From the NCBI GenBank assembly GCA_905221295.1, contig CAJNCP010000016.1:1-31377 (forward strand): a DNA stretch of 31,377 bases, written 5' to 3'. The stretch is from a bacterium (GTDB taxonomy: Bacteria > Bacillota > Bacilli > Lactobacillales > Streptococcaceae). Of this stretch, positions 6,676 through 15,299 are shown piece after piece. Every line of letters starts with the position of its first letter. Positions within the stretch are counted from its first letter, which is position 1. The translations under genes were made by a program, and so were the position numbers. Under the pieces are notes generated by a model. It searched no databases, was not told the DNA's origin, and worked only from the letters and a program-made list of their open reading frames with translations.

Positions 6676-9600
6676 TTAGTTGGATTCATCCTTTCTTCCA
6701 TTTAGCATAAAAGTGGCTGTGAGGGCTAGGCTAAGGCCTGCCAAGAAGAGGAGTGGGTTAGATGTTTCTCCTGTTGCTGGAAGTTGTTCTTTAGGAGAAT
6801 GATTTCCAGCTTTAGCAAGACTCGGACTAGCTGAAAGTTGTTCAGCCTCTTGTGCCAAGGTTTCTGCATCTGAAGCACTTGGTTTTTCATCTGTACTAGG
6901 GGTTATTCCAGTAGCTTGATAGACGACAGCATAGGTACTGAAATGACTAGTGATGAATTCTGCCTTTCCTTCTCGAACGGTGAAATCAAGGGCTTGTAAC
7001 TCCTTGGTCGGAGTGATGTAGTAGATATTTTCTACGCTAGCTGAAATAGGCAAGCGAACCAGAACAGAGCCTTTTGGCTGCAAGCTATGATCGGTTGGAT
7101 TTTTAAGTTGTAGGTCGTAAGCATCATAGGTCTTGCCAAAGAGTTCTTGAGCTAGGACACGTCGGCTAGAGATGTGAGAAATTCCTTCTAAGTCACTGGC
7201 TCCACCAATAATTTCCACTCCGGTTTCCTTATCTTTTAAGACTCGAACTGGATAATCAGGAAGGGTAAGGGTTGGAGCAGCCTGATCCCCACTAGTTCCG
7301 ATAGGGTCAGTGTACTCAGGTTTTTCAACAGTAGGTGCTTCCTCTTGACCTGCTGTTCCGATCGGTTTGGTGTATTCAGGCTTTTCTACAGTAGGAGACT
7401 CTTCTTGCCCCGCCGTTCCGATAGGTTCGGTGTATTCCGGAATTTCAACAGTGGGTGGCACTTCTTGCCCTGCAGTCCCGATAGGCTCAGTGTATTCCGG
7501 AATTTCAACAGTGGGTGGCACTTCTTGCCCTGCAGTACCGATAGTTTCAGTGTACTCAGGTTTCTCTACAGTAGGAGCTGGTTCGTCCCCCTTGCTTGTA
7601 GTTGGTTGCTTCTCATCAACTTTCTTTTCATCCTTTTTAGTAAAGACGGCTACGATAGGGCTGCTTGTGGTAGTACCTTGAATGGTATAAGCTTCAATGG
7701 CATTTCCAGCTTTGCAATCGGTTTCGTCAGGGATTGGGATTTGAACTTGATTGTCTTGGATTGATAGGATAGTCTGATCTCCACTGGTAACCAGATGCGT
7801 TTCATCCACCTTACGCAAAACTAGAGGATCTTTGACTCCTGGGAAGGTCACTGCGATGGCTTCCCAATCTCCAGCTGGTAGGCTTAAGGAAATGGTTTTG
7901 TCATTTTCCTTAAGAGGCGCAATGCTCGGGCTATCTATACCAACAGCAGGGGCTTTGATGATATCAAAGGAGTCTAGAGAGATTTTCTTGCGACCTTCTG
8001 GCGAATCTGGGTCCACTTGTAATGTCAGGGTGTGCGGACCGTCAGTGAGGTTTGTAAATTCGCCAATAAAGGCTCTCTTTTCAGTTGCGCCTGACGTATA
8101 GAAATCCAAAGCAGGCATTTCTTTGCCATCTAATGTAACACGTGCTCGTCCAAGGGCAAGGCTCTTCAAGCCATAAATACGAATGCCCGTCCCTGTAAAG
8201 GAAATAGTTGCCTGAGCTTCTGAAGCTGTACTAGAGTCGCTGTTGTTGATGTCAGCGTATTTTTCCGTACCACCGTAGAGTTCAGGGTCAGACCAGTCCT
8301 TAAACTGGGAACCATATTGGATGCGCGAATCACGATCATCCATTTTTTCGATCGTATTGCCTGCTCCTGCTAGGATCTTGAAGTAGTCTAATGAAATTTT
8401 CGAGCGCTCACTACCACGTCCTTTGTGCTCACGTTTAACACTAAGAGTCAATGTGTGAGGTCCGTCAGATAATCCTGCGAAGCGACCGATGAGACTACCT
8501 TTTTCAGTTGCCCCAGCAGTATGGAAATCAAGTTCGCCGACCTCTTTGCCATCAATTTTAGCAGTGGCAAGACCTAGTTCAGACGATTTCAGTCCATAGA
8601 TTTCGATACCAACACCAGTGAAAGGAATGGTGGCAGTGAGGTCTTCGTCTGTGTAGTCTCCTTTTGAAAGGTCAGCAAATTTCTCTGTTCCTCCAAATAA
8701 TTCTGAGTCTGCCCAGTTTCCAAAGGCAGCTCCGTACTGGATGCGGCTATCTCGGTCGTCCATCAACTCGCTATAGGTTTCGACAGTGGCCTGTTCAGAA
8801 ACTTGTGTGGCAAGCTCGCCCAGCATAGCCTTGACAGTATAGGTGTAGGCATGTTGAGGATTGAGTGATCGGTCAATAAAGTGGGTTTGATTGGTTACAA
8901 ATTCTCTGGTTGCAGAGGCTTGGCCAGACGCGTCTTTCACTTGTCTTTGGATGACATAGTGGGTAGCGCCTTCTACTTGGTTAAAGGTAAGTTCGGCAGT
9001 GACTCCATTTTGTCGAACGGCTGTCAGACTGGTTACACGACCAGGGAAGTGTTCAAAGGTAATGACGTCACCTTTTTGTGTTGCCAGTTGGATGCGATTG
9101 TTTTTGAGAATCGTTGCTTTGACTGCTTTGCCATTGACCTTGATTTGGCTGGCTTCGATATTTGGATAGTCTACAACCAAGTCTCCACCGACATTTGAAA
9201 GGAAGGACAAGCTTTGCAGGTTTTTATCTTTCCACTTCATGCTAACTTCAAAGTTACCACGGGCAATCAAGCCAGAAACCTGACCGTCTTTCCAAGCATC
9301 TGGAAGGGCTGGTAATGGCGCAATATAGCCAGTATGAGATTGGAGGAGCATTTCTGCCATCCCACTAGTTGCTCCAAAGTTTCCGTCGATTTGGAAAGGC
9401 GCGTGCGTATCCCAAAGGTTTTCTAGGGTTGAGTATTTGAGCTGTTCAGCGAGTAAGCGATGGGCACGGTTACCGTCCAGCAGACGAGCCCAGAGGTTGA
9501 TTTTATTGGCCTTAGACCAACCAGTACCACCATCTCCACGGTGGTTGAGGGTAGCACGCGCAGCTTCTAGGTATTCAGCTTGATCTTTGCTAAAGAGCGT

Positions 9601-11799
9601 ACCAGGGAAGAGCCCAACTAGATGGGAAACGTGGCGGTGGTGATTTTCAATCCCTTCATTGGTGAATTGAGGGCTGTCCTCCTCATACCATTCCTTGATA
9701 CGTCCCTCTTTGTTGATGTGGAGGGGTTTTAGTTTGTCAAATTTAGCCTTGACCTCTGTGACTAAGTCTTGGTCGACTTTCAGATGATTGGCAACTTCCA
9801 TGTAGTCGTGGAATAGCTGCCAGACTAGCGATTGGTCAAAGGTATTTCCGATGGTGATGGTCCCGTGTTCTGGCGAGTAGGATGGGGAAGACACCCAACG
9901 GTCGCTTTCTTTGTCGTAGTGCAAGAAGGAGTTCCAGAACTTAGCTGTTTCCTTGAGCATTGGATAAATCTTTTCTTTGAGATAGGTCTCATCCTTGGTA
10001 AATTTATAATAGTCATAGACATTCTGCATCATCCAAGCGTTAGCAGCTGGAGACCAACCCCAATAGTAATTCCATCCTGGAGTAGTCCAGCCAAATGGTG
10101 TTGCTTGAGTGTGGACTAGCCAACCATTTTCTTGTCCGTCTTTGGATTCGATACCAGCGTATTCCTTGGCAGCGATACGACCATAGTAGCGCATGTCGTC
10201 AATGTAATTGATCATTGGCTTGGCTGTTTCAGCAAGATTGCTCATGTAGGCTGGCCAATAGTTCATTTGCAAATTGACATTGAGGTGGTAGTCAGCGTTC
10301 CAAGGTGGATTGTCTACAGCATTCCAGACTCCTTGTAGGTTGGCAGGAAGGGCATCTGCCCGATCACGAGACGAACTGATTAATAAATAACGTCCGTATT
10401 GGAAGAAGAGTTCTTCCAGTTTTTGTCCTTTGCTAGGGTTATAGCCTTGAAGGGCCTCTTTTGTCGTTTGAGCAGTCTTGCTTCCACCTAGATTTAGTTT
10501 AACGCGGTTAAAGAGACTTTGATAATCCTTGATATGGTCCTTTTTAAGTGTCTCGTAGTCTTTGGCCTTAGCTGCTTCGACAATCCCCTTAACTGTTTTT
10601 TCGAGGTCGATGTCTTTTCGATAGTTGGTTTTAGGATTTTGAGCAAAGTTGGTCTTGGCGCTGAGATAGAGGGTCGCATAGCTTGCGCCTGTGACGGTCA
10701 GAGTCTCGTCCTGAACAGTGACTTTTCCGTCCGTTTTAATTCCCAGATAGGATGCAAATTTGAGGCCGTTATCTTTGACAGTCCCTTTTAGGAGGATTCC
10801 ATTTTCATCTGTAGTGACATGACCGTTCTTGTAGTTGGAATATTCCCAAGAGTAGTTGCCATTAGCAAGCAAGTCTTCTGTCAAACTGTTCCAAAGGGTA
10901 AAGTCAAGAGTCTTATTTCCTTTTTTGGTCAAGTGAGTCACGGTGACATCATCAGGATAGCTGGAGAAGGTTTCGCGTTTGAAGGTCGTCCCATCTTGGG
11001 TGTAAGAAGTGGTCGTAGTAGCCTCTGTGATATCCAAACCACGGTGATAATCTGTCACTGTATCTAGACCCTTTTTCTGGTTATTGAAAACCATGAAAAT
11101 ATCACCAAAGGCTAGGTAACGTCCATACTGGGCGTTGTTTGGTCCAACTAGATTTTGTTCAGCTAGCTGTTTTGCTTTTTGACGGTCACCAGCTTCGAGG
11201 GCTTTACGTATCTCTGATAAGACCTTGTAGCGGTCCTTGTAGTTCCCTCCGTTATAGTCGGTGCTATCGGGTTGTGGTCCTCCAGACCAGAGGGTCTTTT
11301 CGTTATACTGGATTCTCTCTTCGCCAATGAGTCCGAAAACCTTGGCTCCCATCTCTCCATTTCCGACAGGAAGGGCTTGTTTTTCCCATCCATCATAGGA
11401 GGGAGCTGTTGGTTGATCGTAGTTGAGTTGATAGTTTTCTTGCTTTGTCACAGGCTGATCTGCTTTTTCAGGTTCCTTATTTTCTTTAGCTTCTACAATG
11501 GCTTCTTCACTAGCTTGACTATTTGTCTTCTGAGCCTTCTCAGCTGGCTTGCTTTCGGAAACTACGGGATTCTCGGCTAGAGACGGATTTGTAGTTTCAG
11601 TCGTTTCAGTAGCTTTGGGTTCACTATCAGGCTTAGTGATAGCTTCGACAGAGGTTGGTTCAGTTTGCTTGACCTCAACACTGTCTGCGGCTACAGTGTG
11701 GTTTACTAGAAAAACGGCCCCCAGTAAAACAGAAGCAGTCCCAACCGTCAGCTTGCGGATGCTATAGCGACAGGATTTATCCCAAAAGTGTTTTTTCAT
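6676..11799 (-). CDS. Cell-wall-anchored GH95 alpha-L-fucosidase, LPxTG protein
   Basis: This 1707-residue surface enzyme should remove terminal alpha-1,2-linked fucose (H antigen, mucin O-glycans). Order: YSIRK-type signal peptide (YSIRKLTVGTASVLLG, cleavage near residue 38); Glu/Lys-rich linker; GH95 domain from about 122 to 900; an Fn3-like segment; two related ~135-residue modules starting MDDRDSRIQYG at 1013 and 1153 (probably carbohydrate-binding); five 20-residue PTVExPEYT repeats (1409-1508); LPATG at 1673 with membrane segment and short tail. By comparison with Bifidobacterium AfcA, whose catalytic residues I recall as N421, N423, E566 and D766, likely equivalents are N507, N509 (HLNVN), E644 (SPSYSPEH) and D805 (QIDGNFG); the last is least certain because spacing differs. 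Ribosome site AAAGGAGG precedes the ATG. Its own promoter and a cre site lie upstream. Confidence 0.93.
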   Translation of the reverse strand: MKKHFWDKSCRYSIRKLTVGTASVLLGAVFLVNHTVAADSVEVKQTEPTSVEAITKPDSEPKATETTETTNPSLAENPVVSESKPAEKAQKTNSQASEEAIVEAKENKEPEKADQPVTKQENYQLNYDQPTAPSYDGWEKQALPVGNGEMGAKVFGLIGEERIQYNEKTLWSGGPQPDSTDYNGGNYKDRYKVLSEIRKALEAGDRQKAKQLAEQNLVGPNNAQYGRYLAFGDIFMVFNNQKKGLDTVTDYHRGLDITEATTTTSYTQDGTTFKRETFSSYPDDVTVTHLTKKGNKTLDFTLWNSLTEDLLANGNYSWEYSNYKNGHVTTDENGILLKGTVKDNGLKFASYLGIKTDGKVTVQDETLTVTGASYATLYLSAKTNFAQNPKTNYRKDIDLEKTVKGIVEAAKAKDYETLKKDHIKDYQSLFNRVKLNLGGSKTAQTTKEALQGYNPSKGQKLEELFFQYGRYLLISSSRDRADALPANLQGVWNAVDNPPWNADYHLNVNLQMNYWPAYMSNLAETAKPMINYIDDMRYYGRIAAKEYAGIESKDGQENGWLVHTQATPFGWTTPGWNYYWGWSPAANAWMMQNVYDYYKFTKDETYLKEKIYPMLKETAKFWNSFLHYDKESDRWVSSPSYSPEHGTITIGNTFDQSLVWQLFHDYMEVANHLKVDQDLVTEVKAKFDKLKPLHINKEGRIKEWYEEDSPQFTNEGIENHHRHVSHLVGLFPGTLFSKDQAEYLEAARATLNHRGDGGTGWSKANKINLWARLLDGNRAHRLLAEQLKYSTLENLWDTHAPFQIDGNFGATSGMAEMLLQSHTGYIAPLPALPDAWKDGQVSGLIARGNFEVSMKWKDKNLQSLSFLSNVGGDLVVDYPNIEASQIKVNGKAVKATILKNNRIQLATQKGDVITFEHFPGRVTSLTAVRQNGVTAELTFNQVEGATHYVIQRQVKDASGQASATREFVTNQTHFIDRSLNPQHAYTYTVKAMLGELATQVSEQATVETYSELMDDRDSRIQYGAAFGNWADSELFGGTEKFADLSKGDYTDEDLTATIPFTGVGIEIYGLKSSELGLATAKIDGKEVGELDFHTAGATEKGSLIGRFAGLSDGPHTLTLSVKREHKGRGSERSKISLDYFKILAGAGNTIEKMDDRDSRIQYGSQFKDWSDPELYGGTEKYADINNSDSSTASEAQATISFTGTGIRIYGLKSLALGRARVTLDGKEMPALDFYTSGATEKRAFIGEFTNLTDGPHTLTLQVDPDSPEGRKKISLDSFDIIKAPAVGIDSPSIAPLKENDKTISLSLPAGDWEAIAVTFPGVKDPLVLRKVDETHLVTSGDQTILSIQDNQVQIPIPDETDCKAGNAIEAYTIQGTTTSSPIVAVFTKKDEKKVDEKQPTTSKGDEPAPTVEKPEYTETIGTAGQEVPPTVEIPEYTEPIGTAGQEVPPTVEIPEYTEPIGTAGQEESPTVEKPEYTKPIGTAGQEEAPTVEKPEYTDPIGTSGDQAAPTLTLPDYPVRVLKDKETGVEIIGGASDLEGISHISSRRVLAQELFGKTYDAYDLQLKNPTDHSLQPKGSVLVRLPISASVENIYYITPTKELQALDFTVREGKAEFITSHFSTYAVVYQATGITPSTDEKPSASDAETLAQEAEQLSASPSLAKAGNHSPKEQLPATGETSNPLLFLAGLSLALTATFMLNGRKDESN
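7276..7575 (-). repeat. Five 60-bp tandem repeats in the fucosidase wall-spanning region
   Basis: Each 20-residue unit reads PTVE(K/I)PEYT(E/K/D)xIGTxG and so on. Units at about 7441-7500 and 7501-7560 are nearly identical at the DNA level, which suggests recent duplication; the outer units are more diverged and a partial sixth (PTLTLPDYPV) follows. Repeat number probably varies between strains and sets how far the enzyme reaches from the wall. Confidence 0.9.
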
Positions 11800-11819
11800 A
11801 AAACCCTCCTTTGTATACT

Positions 11820-11833
11820 CGAAACCGCTTACA
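11820..11833 (-). promoter_or_regulatory. cre site (CcpA operator) in the fucosidase leader
   Basis: On the minus strand the 14-mer TGTAAGCGGTTTCG matches the cre consensus TGWAANCGNTNWCA at every fixed position but the last. It lies about 45-60 bases downstream of the predicted transcription start, a roadblock position typical of CcpA repression. Confidence 0.7.
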
Positions 11834-11884
11834 TTTTATAAAGCAGTTTCGTTTATTTTGTTTCTATTTATCTCCTTACCTCCC

Positions 11885-11912
11885 ATTCTAATGGTCGCTT
11901 AGCATTTGTCAA
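11885..11912 (-). promoter_or_regulatory. Promoter of the fucosidase gene
   Basis: On the minus strand TTGACA (11907-11912), a 16-base spacer and TAGAAT (11885-11890) form a sigma-A promoter. The predicted start near 11879 gives a leader of about 80 bases that contains the cre site. The rest of the 331-base gap 11800-12130 holds the yneF promoter and nothing else I recognise. Confidence 0.75.
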
Positions 11913-12088
11913 GAGGTTTTTGGTGAAAAACATATTTGAGATTGCTTTTTCTTAAAAAAGTAGAAGAAAGAGAGGAAAGGGTGGAATTATTCGTAATTTC
12001 ATAGTTCAATCTGATTGTTAGACTAGCTTAGAATTGGCTTAACCCCCTTTTGAAAGCGTAAAACAAACTAGTCAGGAAAGTCACTTTA

Positions 12089-12097
12089 TGGTATAAT
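12089..12097 (+). promoter_or_regulatory. Extended -10 promoter of the yneF-like gene
   Basis: TGG directly followed by a perfect TATAAT (12092-12097) is an extended -10; the -35 region (TAGTCA at 12069-12074) is weak. A ribosome site AGGAG at 12119-12123 precedes the ATG at 12131. Confidence 0.7.
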
Positions 12098-12130
12098 ATA
12101 GAAGACTCAAAAAGAAACAGGAGAAAAAGA

Positions 12131-12376
12131 ATGGATTTACTTTTAGCAATTATCTTGATTGTGCTAGCTTTTCTAGGAGGAGCTCTCGGAGGGATGTACT
12201 TGGTTCGTAAGCAAATCGAAAAAGAATTTGCGGACAACCCACGTTTGAACGCTGAGGCAGTTCGTGCTCTCTTGAGTGCAAATGGTCAAAAACCAAGCGA
12301 AGCCAAGGTACAACAAGTTTACCATCAAATCATCCGCCAACAAAAAGCAGCTCTTGCTAACAATAAAAAGAAATAA
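12131..12376 (+). CDS. YneF/UPF0154 family small membrane protein
   Basis: The 81-residue product has one N-terminal membrane helix (about 3-25, rich in Gly at its end: [11 protein letters not shown]), then a charged cytoplasmic part with the family hallmarks [20 protein letters not shown] and [16 protein letters not shown]0154 (YneF) proteins are conserved throughout Firmicutes; their function is not established. The upstream ribosome site AGGAG fits this start. It has its own promoter and lies 205 bases ahead of murI, without a clear T-tailed terminator between, so some read-through into murI is possible. Confidence 0.9.
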   Translation: MDLLLAIILIVLAFLGGALGGMYLVRKQIEKEFADNPRLNAEAVRALLSANGQKPSEAKVQQVYHQIIRQQKAALANNKKK

Positions 12377-12383
12377 ATAGGAA

Positions 12384-12452
12384 AAGTCTGGGATGAAAGT
12401 TCCAGACTTCTCACTATGTTCAATAGTTCTCAAGGATAAGACTTTTTCCTTG
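12384..12452 (+). promoter_or_regulatory. Two hairpins with alternative pairing in the yneF-murI gap
   Basis: An 8-bp stem (aagtctgg 12384-12391 / ccagactt 12402-12409) is followed by a 6-bp stem (caagga 12431-12436 / tccttg 12447-12452). The left sequence aaaagtct (12382-12389) can pair instead with agactttt (12439-12446), next to a short T run. The two foldings exclude each other. Whether this is an attenuator is inference only. Confidence 0.35.
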
Positions 12453-12477
12453 CATTCTATTGATATTTGATTATGAT
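12450..12477 (+). promoter_or_regulatory. Candidate promoter of the murI operon
   Basis: TTGCAT (12450-12455), a 16-base spacer and TATGAT (12472-12477) form a reasonable sigma-A promoter about 100 bases before murI. It would start transcription near 12484. Confidence 0.45.
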
Positions 12478-12541
12478 TAAAAGAGAGGCAGTTGCCATTC
12501 TATCAAGCTGTCTATCCGTTCATTTAGGACGAGTAATTATG

Positions 12542-12589
12542 ATGAACTATCAATCAGAAAAAAGACTAGAAAGAAGACTATATGGATAA
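12542..12589 (+). CDS. Possible 15-codon upstream ORF overlapping the murI start
   Basis: ATG at 12542 opens [15 protein letters not shown] and stops with TAA at 12587-12589, eight bases into murI (ATG 12582), in a different frame. A purine stretch (aggacgag) lies about 5-12 bases before the ATG. The murI ribosome site itself is weak (gaaagaag), so translational coupling is conceivable. Nothing else supports expression. Confidence 0.25.
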   Translation: MNYQSEKRLERRLYG

Positions 12590-13376
12590 TCGACCAATTG
12601 GTTTTTTGGATTCGGGTGTCGGTGGCTTAACCGTTGTACGTGAGCTCATGCGCCAGCTTCCCCATGAAGAAATCGTCTACATTGGAGATTCGGCACGGGC
12701 GCCCTATGGTCCCCGTCCTGCTGAGCAAATCCGTGAATATACTTGGCAGTTGGTCAACTTTCTCTTGACCAAGGATGTCAAAATGATTGTCATTGCCTGT
12801 AATACTGCGACTGCGGTCGTTTGGGAAGAAATCAAGGCCCAACTAGACATTCCTGTCCTAGGTGTGATTTTACCAGGAGCTTCGGCAGCTATCAAGTCCA
12901 GTCAAGGTGGGAAAATCGGGGTCATTGGAACGCCCATGACGGTCCAATCAGACATCTACCGTCAGAAAATCCATGATCTGGATCCAGACTTACAGGTGGA
13001 AAGTTTGGCCTGTCCCAAGTTTGCTCCCTTGGTGGAGTCTGGTGCCCTGTCAACCAGTGTCACAAAGAAAGTGGTCTATGAAACCCTGCGTCCCTTGGTC
13101 GGCAAGGTGGATAGCTTGATTTTGGGTTGTACCCATTACCCACTCCTTCGCCCCATCATCCAGAATGTCATGGGACCAAAGGTTCAGCTCATCGATAGTG
13201 GGGCAGAGTGTGTACGGGATATCTCGGTTTTGCTGAACTATTTTGAAATCAATCGTAGCCGAGATGCGGGACCTCTTCAACATCGTTTTTACACAACAGC
13301 CAATAGCCAAAGTTTTGCCCAGATTGGAGCAGAATGGCTGGAAAAAGAGATTCATGTGGAGCATGTAACTTTATGA
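12582..13376 (+). CDS. murI: Glutamate racemase MurI
   Basis: MurI interconverts L- and D-glutamate without cofactor and supplies D-Glu for the peptidoglycan stem peptide. The 264-residue protein has the full family length. Signatures: N-terminal [14 protein letters not shown] with the D10-S11 pair, [13 protein letters not shown], the first catalytic Cys C73 in ACNTATA, and the second C183 in LGCTHYPLL. The start gives the normal N-terminus; the ribosome site is a modest purine stretch. The stop overlaps the next gene as ATGA (13373-13376). It begins a nine-gene tightly packed operon that runs to yidD at 18294. Confidence 0.96.
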   Translation: MDNRPIGFLDSGVGGLTVVRELMRQLPHEEIVYIGDSARAPYGPRPAEQIREYTWQLVNFLLTKDVKMIVIACNTATAVVWEEIKAQLDIPVLGVILPGASAAIKSSQGGKIGVIGTPMTVQSDIYRQKIHDLDPDLQVESLACPKFAPLVESGALSTSVTKKVVYETLRPLVGKVDSLILGCTHYPLLRPIIQNVMGPKVQLIDSGAECVRDISVLLNYFEINRSRDAGPLQHRFYTTANSQSFAQIGAEWLEKEIHVEHVTL

Positions 13377-14344
13377 CAAATAAAATTTATGAATACAAGG
13401 ATGACCAGGACTGGTATGTCGGTGTCTGGGATGTCTATGGAGGCATCTATAGCCTTATCAAAGATCCTCTCGAGCTTGATTTTATGGATTTAGCGCGGAT
13501 TTTTCGGGACGAGGAAAATGGCTTTCCGATTACGATAACGGTGATGCGCTGGTCTTCTAACTTCCGTCTGCTCTCCTTTATCGTTGAGATTTTAAATGCA
13601 GAAGCAGGCCGCAATCTAGAAGTCATCCAACGTCAGGGAGCCCTGCTCTTGGTTGAAAATGGGCAACTCCTGCATGTAGAATTGCCTAAAGAAGGAGTCG
13701 ATGTAGAAGCCTTCTTTGAAACTAGCAAGGTTAGAGAAACTCTGCTCATTGCGACTCGTAACGAAGGCAAGACCAAGGAATTCCGAGCTATCTTTGACAA
13801 GTTAGGCTACGACGTGGAAAATCTCAATGACTATCCAGATCTGCCTGAAGTAGCCGAAACTGGTATGACCTTTGAAGAAAATGCTCGACTTAAAGCAGAA
13901 ACTATTTCCCAATTAACAGGCAAGATGGTGCTAGCAGATGACTCAGGTCTCAAAGTCGATGTCCTCGGCGGTTTGCCAGGAGTCTGGTCAGCCCGTTTTG
14001 CAGGTGTGGGAGCAACTGACCGTGAAAACAATGCCAAGCTCTTGCACGAATTGGCCATGGTCTTTGAACTCAAGGACCGTTCAGCACAGTTCCACACAAC
14101 CCTAGTCGTAGCTAGTCCAAACAAGGAAAGCTTGATTGTTGAAGCTGACTGGCCAGGTTATATTAACTTTGAACCCAAGGGCGAAAATGGCTTTGGATAT
14201 GATCCCCTTTTCCTTGTGGGAGAGACAGGCAAGTCAGCAGCTGAATTAACCCTTGAAGAAAAAAATAGCCAATCCCACCGTGCCTTAGCCGTTAAGAAAC
14301 TTTTGGAGGTATTTCCATCATGGCAAAGCAAACCATCATTGTAA
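13373..14344 (+). CDS. rdgB: RdgB/HAM1-type non-canonical purine NTP pyrophosphatase with an N-terminal extension
   Basis: The C-terminal ~200 residues (from about 123) are a full HAM1/RdgB domain: [34 protein letters not shown], the catalytic-type VLADDSGL (D189-D190), [22 protein letters not shown] and [10 protein letters not shown]. Such enzymes hydrolyse (d)ITP and XTP to monophosphates and keep deaminated purines out of DNA and RNA. Residues 1-120 form an additional domain absent from E. coli RdgB, common in streptococcal homologues; its role is unknown. I chose ATG 13373 (323 residues, ATGA overlap with murI) over the upstream in-frame ATG 13334, which adds 13 residues inside murI and has no ribosome site. 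The 3' end overlaps the next gene by 25 bases. Confidence 0.92.
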   Translation: MTNKIYEYKDDQDWYVGVWDVYGGIYSLIKDPLELDFMDLARIFRDEENGFPITITVMRWSSNFRLLSFIVEILNAEAGRNLEVIQRQGALLLVENGQLLHVELPKEGVDVEAFFETSKVRETLLIATRNEGKTKEFRAIFDKLGYDVENLNDYPDLPEVAETGMTFEENARLKAETISQLTGKMVLADDSGLKVDVLGGLPGVWSARFAGVGATDRENNAKLLHELAMVFELKDRSAQFHTTLVVASPNKESLIVEADWPGYINFEPKGENGFGYDPLFLVGETGKSAAELTLEEKNSQSHRALAVKKLLEVFPSWQSKPSL

Positions 14345-14841
14345 TGAGTGACTCCCATGGCGATAGCTTGATTGTGGAAGAAATTCGTGATCGCTATCTG
14401 GGGAAAGTCGATGCCATTTTTCACGATGGTGACTCTGAACTCCGTCCTGATTCGCCACTATGGGAGGGCATCCATGTCGTCAAAGGCAATATGGACTTTT
14501 ATGCGGGCTACCCAGAACGTTTGGTGACTCAACTTGGTCCTACAAAGATCATCCAAACTCACGGACACTTGTTTGATATCAATTTCAACTTTCAAAAGTT
14601 GGACTACTGGGCTCAGGAAGAAGAAGCAGATATCTGTCTCTATGGTCACTTGCATGTGCCAAATGCTTGGATGGAAGGCAAAATACTCTTTTTAAATCCA
14701 GGCTCCATCAGCCAACCAAGAGGAACCATCAGAGAATGCCTCTATGCCCGTGTAGAGATTGATGACAGCTATTTCAAAGTGGACTTTTTGACACGTGATC
14801 ATGAGGTTTATCCAGGCTTGTCCAAGGAGTTTTCTCGATGA
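14320..14841 (+). CDS. YfcE/MJ0936-family metallophosphoesterase
   Basis: This 173-residue calcineurin-like phosphoesterase has all metal-binding motifs in order: D11-S-H13, G37-D38, GNMD with N57, the THGH motif (80-83), GHLH (110-113) and NPGS (126-129). Family members hydrolyse phosphodiesters such as bis-p-nitrophenyl phosphate with Mn; the natural substrate of the streptococcal protein is not established. It starts at ATG 14320 with a GGAGG ribosome site inside the end of rdgB, and its TGA overlaps the next ATG (14838). Such overlaps suggest translational coupling within the murI operon. Confidence 0.92.
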   Translation: MAKQTIIVMSDSHGDSLIVEEIRDRYLGKVDAIFHDGDSELRPDSPLWEGIHVVKGNMDFYAGYPERLVTQLGPTKIIQTHGHLFDINFNFQKLDYWAQEEEADICLYGHLHVPNAWMEGKILFLNPGSISQPRGTIRECLYARVEIDDSYFKVDFLTRDHEVYPGLSKEFSR

Positions 14842-15299
14842 TTGCCAAGGAATTTGAAGCATTTTTATTGGAGCAGGAAGAGACTTTTCTTACCCCCGCT
14901 GAGAATCTAGCAGCCTTGATTGATACCCATAATGCTGATCATGCGATTTTAGTGTTGAGCCAAATCACTTATACCCGTATCCCTGTTGTGACCTTTGACA
15001 AACGCTTTGTCGGGACTATTGGTCTGAGAGACATTTTGGCTTATCAAATGGAGCAAGGTTTGACAGATGAACAGATGGCAACGACAGATATCGTCAATAT
15101 GACCAAGACAGATGTGGCAGTCGTCGCTCCAGACTATAACATCACTGAAGTCCTCCATAAACTGGTGGATGAGCCTTTCCTGCCTGTTGTGGATAGTAAT
15201 GGCATCTTCCAGGGGATTATTACGCGCAAGTCCATTCTCAAAGCACTCAATGCCCTCTTGCATGATTTTAACAAGGATTATGAGATTCGAAAAAGATGA
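14838..15299 (+). CDS. cbpB: CBS-pair protein, CbpB/DarB (YkuL) type
   Basis: The 153-residue protein is essentially two CBS motifs (about 15-75 and 85-145: ITYTRIPVVTFDKRFVGTIG and PFLPVVDSNGIFQGIITRKS) with no other domain. The family includes B. subtilis DarB (YkuL) and Listeria CbpB, which bind cyclic di-AMP and, when unliganded, stimulate the (p)ppGpp synthetase Rel and affect pyruvate carboxylase. By family, this protein probably senses c-di-AMP or another adenine nucleotide; the binding residues cannot be confirmed by eye. It overlaps the preceding gene (ATGA) and the next one by four bases. Confidence 0.8.
   Translation: MIAKEFEAFLLEQEETFLTPAENLAALIDTHNADHAILVLSQITYTRIPVVTFDKRFVGTIGLRDILAYQMEQGLTDEQMATTDIVNMTKTDVAVVAPDYNITEVLHKLVDEPFLPVVDSNGIFQGIITRKSILKALNALLHDFNKDYEIRKR

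Noticed and set aside
7345..7764. Two plus-strand open frames (7345-7764, 7367-7681) with repeated segments.
   Set aside because: They mirror the 60-bp repeats of the fucosidase gene on the opposite strand; no ribosome site or protein family is recognised.
12050..12063. cre-like sequence (tgaaagcgtaaaac) before the yneF promoter.
   Set aside because: Only one half matches the consensus; the other half has several mismatches.
13334..13372. Upstream start for the RdgB fusion at 13334.
   Set aside because: It lies inside murI without a ribosome site; ATG 13373 gives the usual ATGA overlap and the natural N-terminus [10 protein letters not shown].
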